The position numbers and the translations under genes are program-made. This document shows positions 1 through 7,072 of a stretch of 64,000 nt of DNA, one piece after another. The DNA is from Pantoea sp. Cy-639 (GTDB lineage Bacteria; Pseudomonadota; Gammaproteobacteria; Pseudomonadales; Pseudomonadaceae): assembly GCF_011752525.1 (NCBI RefSeq), contig NZ_VWXI01000004.1, forward strand, positions 248,001 to 312,000. The letters run 5' to 3'. The first letter of the stretch is position 1; each line of letters starts with the position of its first letter. Below the pieces are notes generated by a model, which made no database searches, was not told the DNA's origin, and was given only the letters and a program-made list of their open reading frames with translations.

Positions 1-578
1 GGGTGCACTGCGCCTGGCCTGCATGACCCGTTGTCCCCCGAACCGGGCAAAAAAAACCCGGGTTCTGGGGGGGGAATCCGGGTTAAGACCATTAGGAGTA
101 AAACAAAGGTACACGGTCCGTGGGTACCTTTATTGGCGCGCCACTTGGGGGGTATGCGCCGCGCCAACACTTCAAGTATTGGCCAGGATCGGCACCCCGC
201 CAGCCTGTGTTGGTCGTTTTTTAAACAGATTTGGAATACCCCCGAGATCCATAGGGCATTCAGCGCATGGCAGGTTGTCGCATCTTGTACAGCGCTGTAT
301 CGATCAGGTGCTGAACCGCGCTGGAACAAGGTAAAATCGCACCCCAGCAGCGCGCAGGATACAGGCGATGCCTTGGCTGTCCTGTGCTCGATGGATACGA
401 TCGCTGCGTGCTGGCCTGAGGTGGCGGGGCCGCGGGGCGATGCCCGCGTGGCCCAGGCAGTACAGCCTCACGGTGCCTGGTCGAACTCATCATGAAATAG
501 AGACATGGTGGAAGATCCGTGCAATTTGCCGTCACTTAGGCATAATAATCCGCTTCGATCGTCATCCCAGTCCTTCCT
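1..578. other. Non-coding or decayed region, no gene supported
   Basis: No frame here shows the strong G/C third-position bias of the neighbours, and no recognisable domain appears on either strand. The stretch has homopolymer runs (8 A at about 50-57, 8 G at 67-74), an imperfect inverted repeat at about 40-68 (GAACCGGG against CCCGGGTTC) and AT-rich patches around 217-240. It may be a decayed gene or a long intergenic spacer. The last part, around 535-550 (TAATAA), may carry the promoter of the following TetR gene. Confidence 0.6.
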
Positions 579-1214
579 ATGCAGAAAGAACCTCGTAAGG
601 TCCGTGAGTTTCGTCGTCGTGAGCAAGAGATCCTCGACACCGCGCTCAAGCTGTTTCTCGAACAGGGTGAAGACAGTGTCACCGTCGAGATGATCGCCGA
701 CGCCGTGGGCATCGGCAAAGGCACGATCTACAAGCACTTCAAGTCCAAGGCGGAGATCTACCTGCGCCTGATGCTCGATTACGAGCGCGACCTGAACGAG
801 CTGTTGCATTCGGCTGACGTCGACCGCGACAAGGAGGCCTTGTCCCGCGCCTACTTCGAGTTCCGCATGCGCGATCCGCAGCGTTATCGCTTGTTCGATC
901 GCCTGGAAGAGAAGGTGGTCAAGGGCAACCAGGTGCCGGAAATGGTCGAGCAGTTGCACAGCATCCGTGCTTCCAACTTCGATCGCCTCACGCAACTGAT
1001 CAAGGGCCGGATCAGCGAAGGCAAGCTCGAGGACGTGCCGCCGTACTTCCACTATTGCGCCGCCTGGGCGTTGGTGCATGGCGCGGTGGCGCTCTATCAC
1101 TCGCCGTTCTGGAGCAATGTGCTGGAGGATCAGGAGGGCTTCTTCCAGTTCCTCATGGATATCGGCGTGCGCATGGGCAACAAGCGCAAGCGCGACCCGG
1201 AGCCTACCAACTGA
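579..1214 (+). CDS. TetR/AcrR-family transcriptional regulator
   Basis: A 211-residue protein of usual TetR length. The N-terminal helix-turn-helix domain spans about residues 10-58, with the typical order of helix (DTALKLFLEQG), turn region (VTVEMIADAVGIGKGTIYKHF) and following helix (KSKAEIYLRLM). The remaining 150 residues are the variable ligand-binding/dimerisation part, so the inducer cannot be read from sequence. The ATG at 579 has only a weak Shine-Dalgarno, but the protein start fits the family. It stands alone, 124 bp upstream of a moaA-like gene on the same strand, so co-transcription is possible but unproven. A structured inverted repeat (1267-1312) lies between them. Confidence 0.9.
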   Translation: MQKEPRKVREFRRREQEILDTALKLFLEQGEDSVTVEMIADAVGIGKGTIYKHFKSKAEIYLRLMLDYERDLNELLHSADVDRDKEALSRAYFEFRMRDPQRYRLFDRLEEKVVKGNQVPEMVEQLHSIRASNFDRLTQLIKGRISEGKLEDVPPYFHYCAAWALVHGAVALYHSPFWSNVLEDQEGFFQFLMDIGVRMGNKRKRDPEPTN

Positions 1215-1266
1215 GGTAGGCCCGGCACCCGCAGAGCAATTCACTTGCCCAAATGCGTCATCTCTA

Positions 1267-1312
1267 CCGGCAGGGCTTGCAAAAACCTGATTTATGAGTC
1301 AGGTTTCGCCGG
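1267..1312 (+). promoter_or_regulatory. Nested inverted repeat in the moaA-like leader
   Basis: An 8-bp perfect stem (AAACCTGA at 1283-1290, TCAGGTTT at 1299-1306) lies inside an outer CCGGC/GCCGG stem. There is no T-run, so it is not a clear terminator. It ends 26 bp before the moaA-like start codon and could be an RNA structure or an operator. Function is unknown. Confidence 0.45.
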
Positions 1313-1338
1313 CCCGATTCTTCCACGCCGGAGTCACC

Positions 1339-2307
1339 ATGATCGTCGACCGTCAAGGCAGGCGCTTTCGCAACCTGCGCGTCAGCCTGACTGCCGCCTG
1401 CAATTATGCCTGCACGTACTGTGTGCCCGACGGCAAGCGCCTGGTGGCGGCTCACGACGAGCTCTCGGCTGATGCGCTGGCACAGGGGGTGGCGTATCTG
1501 GTGGAGGCGGCCGGTATCGAACGGTTGCGTATCACTGGTGGCGAGCCGCTGGTCAGTCCGCGGCTGCCGGCCTTTCTGGAGGCTGTGGCTCGCCTGGGGC
1601 TGGAAGAGATCAGCCTGACCACCAACGGCCAACTGCTTGCGCGCAAGCTGACGCTGCTACGCGATGCCGGTATTCGCCGCCTCAATGTCTCCCTCGATAC
1701 CCTCGACCCCCAGGCGTTTCGCCGCATTGCCCGGGGCGGCGACCTGGCCTGCGTGCTGCAGGGCATGGCGCAGGCCAGTGCTGCCGGCATGGCGATCAAG
1801 GTCAACATGGTGCCGATGCGCGGGCAGAACCTCGACCAGGTGCTGCCGCTGCTGGACTACTGCCTCGAGCATGGCTACGAGTTGCGCTTCATCGAACTGA
1901 TGCGCATGGGCCACCTCGCCCGTGACGGCAAGGCTTTCCTGGAGCAGTTCGTCGGCCTCGACACCTTGCTGGCGTTGATTGGCGAGCGTCATGCTTTCGA
2001 GCAGGCGCCGCGCCCGCTGGATGCCACGGCCTTGCGCTACCACATTCCCGGCAAGGGGCATTTCGGGGTGATCGCCAACGAAAGCGTGCCGTTCTGCCGG
2101 GCTTGCTCACGCTTGCGCCTGTCCTCCACCGGGTGGCTGCACGGCTGTCTTTCTTCGGGGAGCCGCCACTTTGTCGGCGATCTGCTGGACAAGCCTCGTC
2201 ACCAGGCGCTGCCAGCGCTGCAGCGCCTGTTGGTCAAGGCCCTGGCGGACAAGCAGGATGTGGCGTTTTCCGGTGATGTGATGGTGATGAAGGTGATCGG
2301 CGGCTGA
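1339..2307 (+). CDS. moaA: MoaA-type radical SAM enzyme (GTP 3',8-cyclase family)
   Basis: A 322-residue member of the MoaA family, which converts GTP to 3',8-cyclo-GTP in the first step of molybdenum cofactor synthesis. The radical SAM cluster motif CX3CX2C is at C21, C25 and C28, followed by the SAM-binding ITGGEPLV. A second C-terminal cluster motif, FCRACSRLRL...GWLHGC, binds the [4Fe-4S] that holds GTP in true MoaA. The protein ends in Gly-Gly (VIGG), which is also needed for activity in MoaA. All hallmark elements are therefore present. The start at 1339 was chosen over an upstream one at 1294 because GGAG lies 7 bp before it. No other moa/mog/moe gene is nearby; pseudomonads often carry more than one moaA copy, so this may be a paralogue. 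Confidence 0.9.
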   Translation: MIVDRQGRRFRNLRVSLTAACNYACTYCVPDGKRLVAAHDELSADALAQGVAYLVEAAGIERLRITGGEPLVSPRLPAFLEAVARLGLEEISLTTNGQLLARKLTLLRDAGIRRLNVSLDTLDPQAFRRIARGGDLACVLQGMAQASAAGMAIKVNMVPMRGQNLDQVLPLLDYCLEHGYELRFIELMRMGHLARDGKAFLEQFVGLDTLLALIGERHAFEQAPRPLDATALRYHIPGKGHFGVIANESVPFCRACSRLRLSSTGWLHGCLSSGSRHFVGDLLDKPRHQALPALQRLLVKALADKQDVAFSGDVMVMKVIGG

Positions 2308-2373
2308 TTCTGGCGCAAAAGCTGCATCTGGCGGCTGTTCGCCGGTTTTTCGTCACCGGCCTCTGGAGGAAAG

Positions 2374-2979
2374 ATGCGTAGCCTGGTCTTGCTGCTGGCG
2401 CTTATGGCGCTGGGCGGCTGCATGAATGTCAGCGATATGGGCGAAGGCGTCCGTTACCACATGAGTGACGCGGGCTTGCTCGATCACAGTGACACCACCC
2501 GGACGCTGTCGATCCGCTTGCAGCCCGACTCGTTCATCTTCATCGGCCAGGGTGCCTTCGTGCCGCCAGGCAAGGGGCCGGTGCCGCGACAGAACGCAGT
2601 GGCCGAGGAGGCCTTCAAGAGCTTTGTCGAGTATTTCCCGATGGTTCGCCGGGCCAAGGCGCCGCTGGGGCTGGAGGAGGCGATCGCCGAAGCCCGCTCG
2701 GTCGGTGCCGACTACGTGTTGTACACCCGCTTCGCCCGTACCGACGACCGTATCGGCAATGGCGACGAATGGTATGACGAACAGGCGGTCGACCGCCTGG
2801 GCTGGGACAGCGGCGTGGTGCAGATGATGCTTATCGAGACCAGTACCCGCTACCTGATCGACACCGCGCGGATCAAAAGCCGCGGCGGTTTGTTGACGTT
2901 CCACGACAACACTCCCCAGGATTTGCTTGCCGCCCCGATGCGCGAGTACGCTCGTAGCCTTCTGGGCATGAGTCGCTGA
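2374..2979 (+). CDS. DUF4823-type lipoprotein
   Basis: A 201-residue protein with a lipoprotein signal peptide: positive N-terminus (MRS), hydrophobic core (LVLLLALMAL) and lipobox GGC with the lipidated cysteine at residue 16. The next residue is Met, not Asp, so sorting to the outer membrane is expected. The rest looks like the DUF4823 family known from Pseudomonas, with a conserved middle part (AIAEARSVGADYVLYTRFAR). It starts 66 bp after the moaA-like gene and is followed after 11 bp by a DUF1285 gene, so the two are probably one transcript. Function is unknown. Confidence 0.85.
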   Translation: MRSLVLLLALMALGGCMNVSDMGEGVRYHMSDAGLLDHSDTTRTLSIRLQPDSFIFIGQGAFVPPGKGPVPRQNAVAEEAFKSFVEYFPMVRRAKAPLGLEEAIAEARSVGADYVLYTRFARTDDRIGNGDEWYDEQAVDRLGWDSGVVQMMLIETSTRYLIDTARIKSRGGLLTFHDNTPQDLLAAPMREYARSLLGMSR

Positions 2980-2990
2980 GCGAGGGTGAG

Positions 2991-3551
2991 ATGACCGATT
3001 CGGGCAAGGCCAACGATCTGCTGGCGCAGATTCCCGCACACAAGGGGCCGGCGCCGGTGCATCTGTGGAACCCGGATTTCTGCGGTGACATCGACATGCG
3101 CATCGCCCGCGACGGCACCTGGTACTACCTGGGCACGCCGATCGGGCGCAAGCCGATGGTGCGTCTGTTCTCCACCATCATTCGTCGTGATGGTGACGAC
3201 TACTTCCTGGTCACGCCGGTGGAGAAGGTTGGCATCCGTGTCGACGACGCGCCGTTCGTCGCGGTGTTGCTGGAGGTGCTGGGGCAGGGTGAGCAGCAAG
3301 TGCTGCGCTTCACCAGCAATGTCGAGGACCAGGTCGAAGCCGGGCCGGGCAATCCGCTGCGGGTCGAGATCGATCCTGTCACCCAGGAGCCGTCGCCCTA
3401 TGTGCGGATGCGCGGCAACCTCGAGGCGCTGATCCATCGGAATGTGTTCTACCAACTGGTCGAGCTGGCGGTACCGCGGGTCATCGACGGGGTCGAGTGG
3501 CTCGGGGTATGGAGCCGGGGCGAGTTCTACCCGATCGGGCCAGACGCCTGA
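2991..3551 (+). CDS. DUF1285 family protein
   Basis: A 186-residue cytoplasmic protein with no signal peptide or membrane segment. The features WNPDFCGDIDMRIARDGTWYYLGTPIGRKPMVRLFSTIIRRDGDDYFLVTPVEK match the DUF1285 family, a two-domain beta-rich fold found widely in pseudomonads and alphaproteobacteria whose function is not established. It starts 11 bp after the DUF4823 lipoprotein stop, behind a GAGGGTGAG ribosome site, and is probably co-transcribed with it. Confidence 0.9.
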   Translation: MTDSGKANDLLAQIPAHKGPAPVHLWNPDFCGDIDMRIARDGTWYYLGTPIGRKPMVRLFSTIIRRDGDDYFLVTPVEKVGIRVDDAPFVAVLLEVLGQGEQQVLRFTSNVEDQVEAGPGNPLRVEIDPVTQEPSPYVRMRGNLEALIHRNVFYQLVELAVPRVIDGVEWLGVWSRGEFYPIGPDA

Positions 3552-3654
3552 GCTGCGGCCTGTAGGCGGCCTCCCGGTTTTTCGCCGAATTGGCCGTTTT
3601 TCCCTGACGCGCCTGGGCCTAACCTGAAGGCAGATGCCAATCAGGAGAAACCCG

Positions 3655-4068
3655 ATGCAATTCATGCGCCTACCTGCCACGCTGCTGACCATCAGCATGC
3701 TGACCCCGTTTTCGCTGGCCTGGGCCCACGGCGATACACCCGACCAGGTCAAGATCCTGCAGGAACAACTGCCCACCAACGCCCCTGGCAAGAAAGCGGT
3801 GATGCTCACGGTCAGCTATGGTCCGGGTCAGGCATCACCGGCCCATCAACACCCCGGCGCGGTGATGGCCTATGTACTGGACGGTGCGGTCACCTCGAAG
3901 CTCAACGACGAGGCCGAGAAGACCTACACGACTGGCCAGTTCTGGTACGAGGCGCCGGGTACCGTGCACAGCATCTCGCGCAATGCCAGCAAGACCCAGC
4001 CGGCCAGGCTGCTGGTCTGGAGTCTGGTGGACGAGGGGCTGCCTGTTACCGAGCCCCTGTCCCATTGA
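3655..4068 (+). CDS. Exported small cupin-domain protein
   Basis: A 137-residue single-domain cupin with a Sec signal peptide (MQFMRLPATLL...LAWA, cleavage probably before HGD). The cupin metal motif is seen as HQHPGAVMAYVLDG, followed by a second half with FWYEAPGTVHSISRN, giving plausible His ligands for a mononuclear metal. Substrate is unknown; small periplasmic cupins are often annotated only by domain. The start at 3655 is preferred over 3634 because AGGAG lies 8 bp before it. It ends 3 bp from the convergent deaminase gene on the other strand. Confidence 0.87.
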   Translation: MQFMRLPATLLTISMLTPFSLAWAHGDTPDQVKILQEQLPTNAPGKKAVMLTVSYGPGQASPAHQHPGAVMAYVLDGAVTSKLNDEAEKTYTTGQFWYEAPGTVHSISRNASKTQPARLLVWSLVDEGLPVTEPLSH

Positions 4069-4071
4069 GCC

Positions 4072-5319
4072 TTAGCGCTTGGCCTGCACGGCGCTGATCA
4101 AGCGAGCGTCCAGTACCTGGCTGGGCGCAACCTGCACGCTCGTGGTGTAGAACGGCGGCAGCTTCTGCGCCAGGTCGGCCACGGCCTGGCTGGTGACGCC
4201 CGGGGGCAGCAGGACGTACTGCAGGTTGGAAGGGAACGATTGCGGTACGGGCCCTTCCATGGTCGAGCCGTAGGCACCGAAAGTCATCACCGCCTCGCTG
4301 GTGTTCGGGTCCGGGATGCGCAGGAACACGAAGGTGCCGTACTTGGGATGGGTCAGGTACTGCGCGGCCTGGGCGCGAACCTGCGGGTCGTTGTCATTCA
4401 TCAGTTTCCAGCGCAGTTCGGCGTATCCGCGCGTGGTCTCCATGAAGGCGGTGCGGATTGGCGACTGATGCTCCATGCCGCCCAGGCACGCCAGCAGGTT
4501 GCCGAAGGGGTCAAGCAGGGCCACGGCATTCGGGGTGTCGGCCTGGTCGGCGGTATCGACCAGGGCCGGCGCCAGTTCCGGGCCGGGCATGCGTGGGTTG
4601 GCACAGGTGACTTCCAGGCTCCAGGGGCTCAGCGCCGTCAGGGCCTGGCGGACCTTGCTGCTGGCGGGCAGCGTGGCGGGGTTGTGCAATTGCTCCGGTG
4701 GCAGGCCGCTGTTGTTGCTGGCCGCGCGCACGCTCGACACGCTGGCCTCGAAGATCGATCCGGTGAGGCTGAAGGCGGCGGCATCGACGCCGCAACCGGC
4801 AAACGCCGGTCCGCTGGCGGCACCCTGGTAGGCGCGGTTGATTGGCGCCGCGACCGCGTAGTAGCCCCAGCTGGCTTGTGCCTTCTGGCGCACGGTCGGT
4901 GGCAGGGTCGGGAAGTCGAACTGGCTGTTGTAGTTGATCCCGGCATAGGTGTCGATGGCACTTACTGCCACGTTGAAGCCTGCGCTCAGCAGCGAGCCGG
5001 CGCACATGGCACAGGGGTCGAGCGTGGTCACTACGGTAAGCTTGTCCGGTGCCGGCAGGTGCAGGCGCTCGCGGTTGGCGAAGTACCAGTCCACCAGTTG
5101 CCGCTCGCCATGGGCAGTCGGATCGTGGGGCAGGAAGGGTGGTTGCACGGTGCTGCCGGGGTAGGGCATCAGCACATTGTTGTGCATGGCCATCAGCACC
5201 TTGCCGGTGGCGTTGTCGATGATGCAGCCGCCGACCGCAAAGGTACCTTGCTGGCTGGCGAGGATTGCCTGGTTGGCGACGAGCTCGACCGCTTGCTGGG
5301 CCGATTGGATGGTGTCCAT
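4072..5319 (-). CDS. CDA-superfamily deaminase with long C-terminal extension
   Basis: A 415-residue protein. Residues 1-165 form a cytidine/deoxycytidylate-type deaminase domain with the zinc and proton-shuttle residues H70-x-E72 (TAHGERQLV) and PCAMC (C103, C106). Substrate cannot be deduced: the family covers cytosine, guanine, tRNA adenosine and others. About 250 further residues follow, far longer than simple members. Part of this tail (NAVALLDPFGNLLACLGG, then TAFMETTRGYAELRW) looks like a second deaminase-like half without zinc ligands; that is my inference. No signal peptide. It is monocistronic and convergent with the cupin gene. Confidence 0.8.
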   Translation of the reverse strand: MDTIQSAQQAVELVANQAILASQQGTFAVGGCIIDNATGKVLMAMHNNVLMPYPGSTVQPPFLPHDPTAHGERQLVDWYFANRERLHLPAPDKLTVVTTLDPCAMCAGSLLSAGFNVAVSAIDTYAGINYNSQFDFPTLPPTVRQKAQASWGYYAVAAPINRAYQGAASGPAFAGCGVDAAAFSLTGSIFEASVSSVRAASNNSGLPPEQLHNPATLPASSKVRQALTALSPWSLEVTCANPRMPGPELAPALVDTADQADTPNAVALLDPFGNLLACLGGMEHQSPIRTAFMETTRGYAELRWKLMNDNDPQVRAQAAQYLTHPKYGTFVFLRIPDPNTSEAVMTFGAYGSTMEGPVPQSFPSNLQYVLLPPGVTSQAVADLAQKLPPFYTTSVQVAPSQVLDARLISAVQAKR

Positions 5320-5406
5320 GTTGACTCCCTGTCTGTCATCGAAGCGCAGGATGCGCCCGCAGACGATAGTTCAGGGCAGTCGGAAAACAAGGGCGGGGAC
5401 GCAAAC

Positions 5407-5443
5407 GAAAAACCTCCAGTGCTTGCGCATCTGGAGGTTTTTC
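5407..5443 (-). terminator. Rho-independent terminator of tRNA-Asn
   Basis: Reading the minus strand just after the tRNA, a perfect AAAACCTCCAG/CTGGAGGTTTT stem with an 11-nt loop ends in a T-run. Confidence 0.85.
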
Positions 5444-5449
5444 AATGTC

Positions 5450-5525
5450 TGGCTCCGCGACCTGGACTCGAACCAGGGACCCAATGATTAACAGTCATTT
5501 GCTCTACCGACTGAGCTATCGCGGA
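5450..5525 (-). tRNA. tRNA-Asn (GTT)
   Basis: A 76-nt cloverleaf read on the minus strand: acceptor TCCGCGA, D arm TAGCTCAGTCGGTAGAGCA, anticodon loop with GTT, T arm with GGTTCGAGTCC, and encoded CCA. A good promoter lies upstream (5536-5563) and a terminator downstream (5407-5443), so it is an independent unit. Confidence 0.97.
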
Positions 5526-5535
5526 ATCTGCCGGT

Positions 5536-5563
5536 ATCTTACCGATCGTCCGGGGGAAGTCAA
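5536..5563 (-). promoter_or_regulatory. Sigma70-type promoter of tRNA-Asn
   Basis: On the minus strand TTGACT (5558-5563) and TAAGAT (5536-5541) are separated by 16 bp, about 10 bp before the tRNA 5' end. The -35 box lies in the loop region of the hairpin that follows the aminotransferase gene. Confidence 0.75.
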
Positions 5564-5576
5564 GCTTCCCTCGGAC
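5548..5576 (-). terminator. Hairpin downstream of the aminotransferase gene
   Basis: Twelve-base arms (GTCCGAGGGAAG and CTTCCCCCGGAC on the minus strand, one mismatch) with a 5-nt loop, 10 bp after the aminotransferase stop. There is no T-run, so it is a weak or Rho-assisted terminator, or a 3'-stabilising hairpin. Confidence 0.55.
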
Positions 5577-5586
5577 AATCAAGCAG

Positions 5587-6783
5587 TTACAGCACTTCGA
5601 CGATGGCCTTGGTGACCACGTGGATGTTGCTCTGGTTCAGCGCAGCCACCGCGATGCGGCCGGTGTCCAGAGCATAGATGCCGAACTCGTTCTTCAGGCG
5701 CGCGACCTGTTCCACGGTCAGGCCCGAGTAGGAGAACATGCCGACCTGGCGGCCGACGAAGCTGAAGTCGCGGTTGGCGCCGTATTCGGCCAGCAACTGG
5801 ACCATCTGCTTGCGCATGCCGTGGATACGGGTGCGCATTTCGGCCAGCTCGGTTTCCCACATCTGGCGCAGTTCGGGGCTGTTGAGCACGGCGGCGACGA
5901 TGCTGGCGCCGTGGGTCGGCGGGTTGGAGTAGGTGGTGCGGATCACCCGCTTGACCTGCGACAGCACGCGGGTGCTCTCGTCCTTCGAGGCGGTGACGAT
6001 CGACAGGGCGCCGACGCGCTCGCCGTACAGCGAGAACGACTTGGAGAACGAACTGGAGACGAAGAACTCCAGGCCCGACTCGGCGAACAGGCGCACGGCG
6101 AAGGCGTCTTCGGCGATGCCGTCGCCGAAGCCCTGGTAGGCCATGTCGAGGAAGGGTACATGGCCCTTGGCCTTGACCACTTCCAGCACGTTCTTCCAGT
6201 CGTCCAGGGTCAGGTCGACGCCGGTCGGGTTGTGGCAGCAGGCGTGCAGGACGATGATCGAGCCGGCCGGCAGCTTGTTCAGGTCCTCGAGCATGCCGCT
6301 GCGGTTGACGCCATTGCTGGCGGCGTCGTAGTAACGGTAGGTCTGTACCGGGAAACCGGCGCTTTCGAACAGCGCGCGGTGGTTCTCCCAGCTCGGGTCG
6401 CTGATGGCCACCATGGCACCCGGCTGCAGGCGCTTGAGGAAGTCGGCGCCGATCTTCAGCGCGCCGGTACCGCCGACGGCCTGCACGGTGACCACGCGGC
6501 CGGCGGCCAGCAGCGGCGACTCGGCGCCGAAGATCAGCTTCTGCACGGCCTGGTCGTACTGGGCGATGCCGTCGATCGGCAGGTAGCCGCGGGAGGCGTG
6601 CTGGGCAGCTCGGGTGGTCTCTGCCTCGATCACCGCGCGCAGCAGCGGAATGCGGCCTTCCTCATTGCAGTACACACCCACGCCCAGGTTCACCTTGTCG
6701 GTGCGGGTGTCGGCGTTGAATGCTTCGTTGAGGCCCAGGATGGGGTCGCGGGGTGCCAGCTCGACAGCGGAAAACAGGCTCAT
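5587..6783 (-). CDS. tyrB: Aromatic/aspartate aminotransferase (class I, PLP)
   Basis: A 398-residue fold-type I aminotransferase of the AspC/TyrB subgroup, which swaps amino groups between aspartate or aromatic amino acids and 2-oxoglutarate. Visible landmarks are CCHNPTG (N185), FLDMAYQG (D213, Y216 at the PLP ring), the Schiff-base lysine K248 in SSSFSKSFSLYGERVG, and R256 which binds the phosphate. Subgroup choice between aspartate and aromatic specificity is by recall of the Pseudomonas gene next to uvrB (usually annotated tyrB). The gene is divergent from uvrB with about 290 bp between start codons. Confidence 0.92.
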   Translation of the reverse strand: MSLFSAVELAPRDPILGLNEAFNADTRTDKVNLGVGVYCNEEGRIPLLRAVIEAETTRAAQHASRGYLPIDGIAQYDQAVQKLIFGAESPLLAAGRVVTVQAVGGTGALKIGADFLKRLQPGAMVAISDPSWENHRALFESAGFPVQTYRYYDAASNGVNRSGMLEDLNKLPAGSIIVLHACCHNPTGVDLTLDDWKNVLEVVKAKGHVPFLDMAYQGFGDGIAEDAFAVRLFAESGLEFFVSSSFSKSFSLYGERVGALSIVTASKDESTRVLSQVKRVIRTTYSNPPTHGASIVAAVLNSPELRQMWETELAEMRTRIHGMRKQMVQLLAEYGANRDFSFVGRQVGMFSYSGLTVEQVARLKNEFGIYALDTGRIAVAALNQSNIHVVTKAIVEVL

Positions 6784-7030
6784 TGTTACCTTGGCTCTGA
6801 TAGGAGAGTGATAGGGGTCGCCACGCTCCAGCCGAAGGCACTGAAGCGGTGCGCAAACGGGGAGTCAGTATAGTGATACCGACCGGTCACTGCGACAGTC
6901 TGGCGCAGCTTTTCCGGCTGTTTGCGCAAATATTTTTCGACCATTGGTCGAATTGCCCGGTCCATTGCAATGAGCGCTTGCAGGTTGGGCTTGAAAGCCA
7001 CGCCCGGCGGGCGCATTTGGGTATAGACTA

Positions 7031-7046
7031 CTGGCTAAATTTACAG
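7031..7046. promoter_or_regulatory. Probable LexA (SOS) box upstream of uvrB
   Basis: The 16-mer CTGGCTAAATTTACAG has the CTG-N10-CAG form of gammaproteobacterial LexA operators, with matching flanks (TA before, T after) and an AT-rich centre. It lies 27 bp before the uvrB start and directly behind a -10-like TATAGA (7022-7027), the usual place for repression. Confidence 0.75.
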
Positions 7047-7072
7047 TTGCCGCGCCATCCATGAGGTCCGTC

